Shown: positions 32,735-33,368 of the stretch, piece by piece | Layout: each line of letters opens with the position of its first letter | Position numbering within the stretch: position 1 is the stretch's first letter | The notes under the pieces: model-generated | Databases searched by the model: none | What the model saw: only the letters and a program-made list of their open reading frames with translations | What the model was told of the DNA's origin: nothing | Translations under genes and position numbers: made by a program | From: Lentisphaeria bacterium | GTDB lineage: Bacteria > Verrucomicrobiota > Lentisphaeria > Victivallales > UBA1829 | NCBI GenBank assembly: GCA_017615635.1 | Contig: JAFZZR010000078.1 | Span: 1-33,368, forward strand | Direction: 5' to 3' | DNA: 33,368 bases

Positions 32735-33368
32735 ATGGCTGGAATACCGAAGTTGATTATTCTGTCGGAACAGTTTCGCGGCAGGACTTTTGAGCTGACG
32801 AAGGATCAGCACACGGTCGGGCGCGTGGACGAACGGGATATCTGCATCAAGGATCCGACCATCAGCACGTATCACTGCCGCTTCGTCAAGAACGGGAATA
32901 CCTATGTTGTTGAGGATCAGGGATCCACGAATGGAACCCGCGTCAACAACGTTCCCGTGGTCTCCCAGGCCCTGCAGAACAGCGACATCCTTCAGATCGG
33001 CGGCGTGGAGATCCTGTACGACTGCGACGACAAGTCCGTGACCACCGTGGTCCAGCAGCAGACCACGGATATCGACGTGACGGCGGCCAGCACGACTCAG
33101 ACGATCCGCCGTGTGGACCAGATGGGCTTCACGAAGCGCAGCAAGGACGGCAGCAGTCAGAAGGTCATGATCGGCCTGATCATTCTTCTGGCGCTTCTCG
33201 TTCTGGGCCTCCTCGCCTTCCTCATCTTCAGCATGCAGAATCCGGCCGGACAGAACAATCAGAACGTCATCGAAACTTCTTCGCCCGCCACGGCGGTGGA
33301 AACGGTCGTCGTTCCTGCCGCTCCTGCCGCTCCGGCTGCTCCTGCGGCACCGGCTGCGCCCGCCGCAC
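32735..33368 (+). CDS. FHA-domain membrane protein (3' end outside the window)
   Basis: An open frame starts at ATG 32735, with AGGAG (32721-32725) nine bases upstream, and runs to the window edge: 211 codons seen, no stop. Residues 5-98 are a forkhead-associated domain with the phosphothreonine-binding residues G29-R30, S44, H47 and N66-G67. A polar linker (100-142) leads to one membrane helix (about 144-166), and then an extracytoplasmic part that becomes a (Pro-Ala-Ala) repeat from residue 194. The FHA domain is therefore cytoplasmic and would read Ser/Thr phosphorylation. The Ala/Pro stretch looks like a spacer to a further domain beyond the edge, perhaps one that binds the cell wall. No Ser/Thr kinase of Hanks type is in the window. 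Confidence 0.88.
   Translation, partial: MAGIPKLIILSEQFRGRTFELTKDQHTVGRVDERDICIKDPTISTYHCRFVKNGNTYVVEDQGSTNGTRVNNVPVVSQALQNSDILQIGGVEILYDCDDKSVTTVVQQQTTDIDVTAASTTQTIRRVDQMGFTKRSKDGSSQKVMIGLIILLALLVLGLLAFLIFSMQNPAGQNNQNVIETSSPATAVETVVVPAAPAAPAAPAAPAAPAA

Noticed and set aside
33307..33368. CTGCTCCTG-type short repeats, considered as a tandem DNA repeat
   Set aside because: They are explained by codons for the Pro-Ala-Ala stretch of the FHA protein and vary at third positions.
1..33368. Mobile elements, CRISPR arrays, tRNA or rRNA genes
   Set aside because: No transposase or integrase reading frame, regularly spaced repeats, cloverleaf or rRNA-like sequence was recognised, though short elements could be missed by eye.

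Overview
The window is about 33 kb of moderately GC-rich bacterial DNA (roughly 57-60% G+C by eye). It is densely coded: reading frames overlap through ATGA or TTGA junctions, Shine-Dalgarno sequences are clear, and sigma70-like promoters sit only in the few divergent gaps. The diderm polysaccharide exporter (Wza-like lipoprotein), the long signal-bearing glycoside hydrolase, the FHA/PP2C/STAS signalling proteins and a C-terminal surface-repeat fragment fit a Gram-negative glycan-oriented bacterium. A PVC-type lineage such as Lentisphaerota/Victivallales is my best guess, but it is inference only. No rRNA, tRNA, CRISPR or complete insertion sequence was seen.

Layout. (1) 1-1756: the tail of a surface-repeat protein, a membrane protein, and a 19-codon remnant of a paralogue of that membrane protein. 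(2) 1777-3777 (-): a cytoplasmic hydrolase-like protein. (3) 4039-9962: a signalling block with a hybrid histidine kinase (+), a convergent operon of a REC-PP2C-HATPase protein and an Hpt protein (-), a GH29 fucosidase (+) and a STAS protein (+). (4) 9630-14988 (+): the STAS gene leads directly into four glycosyltransferase genes, the last of them a GT4-GT26 fusion. (5) 26301-14969 (-): an almost gapless eight-gene exopolysaccharide operon encoding a chain-length protein, Wza, a polymerase/ligase, three glycosyltransferases, a secreted GH9-like enzyme and an alkaline-phosphatase-superfamily enzyme. (6) 29512-26450 (-): the initiating phosphoglycosyl transferase, a nucleotidyltransferase/left-handed beta-helix protein and a small nucleotidyltransferase. 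(7) 29765-31306 (+): a Wzx-like flippase. (8) 32433-31342 (-): another GT2 enzyme. (9) 32735-end (+): an FHA-domain membrane protein, cut by the window edge.

Together these make a nearly complete Wzx/Wzy-type exopolysaccharide factory: initiating transferase, about eight glycosyltransferases, flippase, polymerase, chain-length protein with an apparently dead kinase domain, outer-membrane exporter and a secreted hydrolase. Next to it is what looks like a whole phosphorelay plus partner-switch chain: hybrid kinase -> Hpt -> REC-PP2C-RsbW-like protein -> STAS protein. The parts match the Pseudomonas HptB-HsbR-HsbA pathway and resemble the Vibrio SypE/SypA control of a polysaccharide locus. Because the STAS gene is the first gene of the glycosyltransferase operon, I propose that this chain controls the polysaccharide. 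This is the most interesting feature of the window.

Ten promoter candidates share a CTTGAAAA-like -35 element with a 16-17 bp spacer, one at the head of each transcription unit that starts inside the window. They were used to choose several start codons, including a GTG start at 3777.
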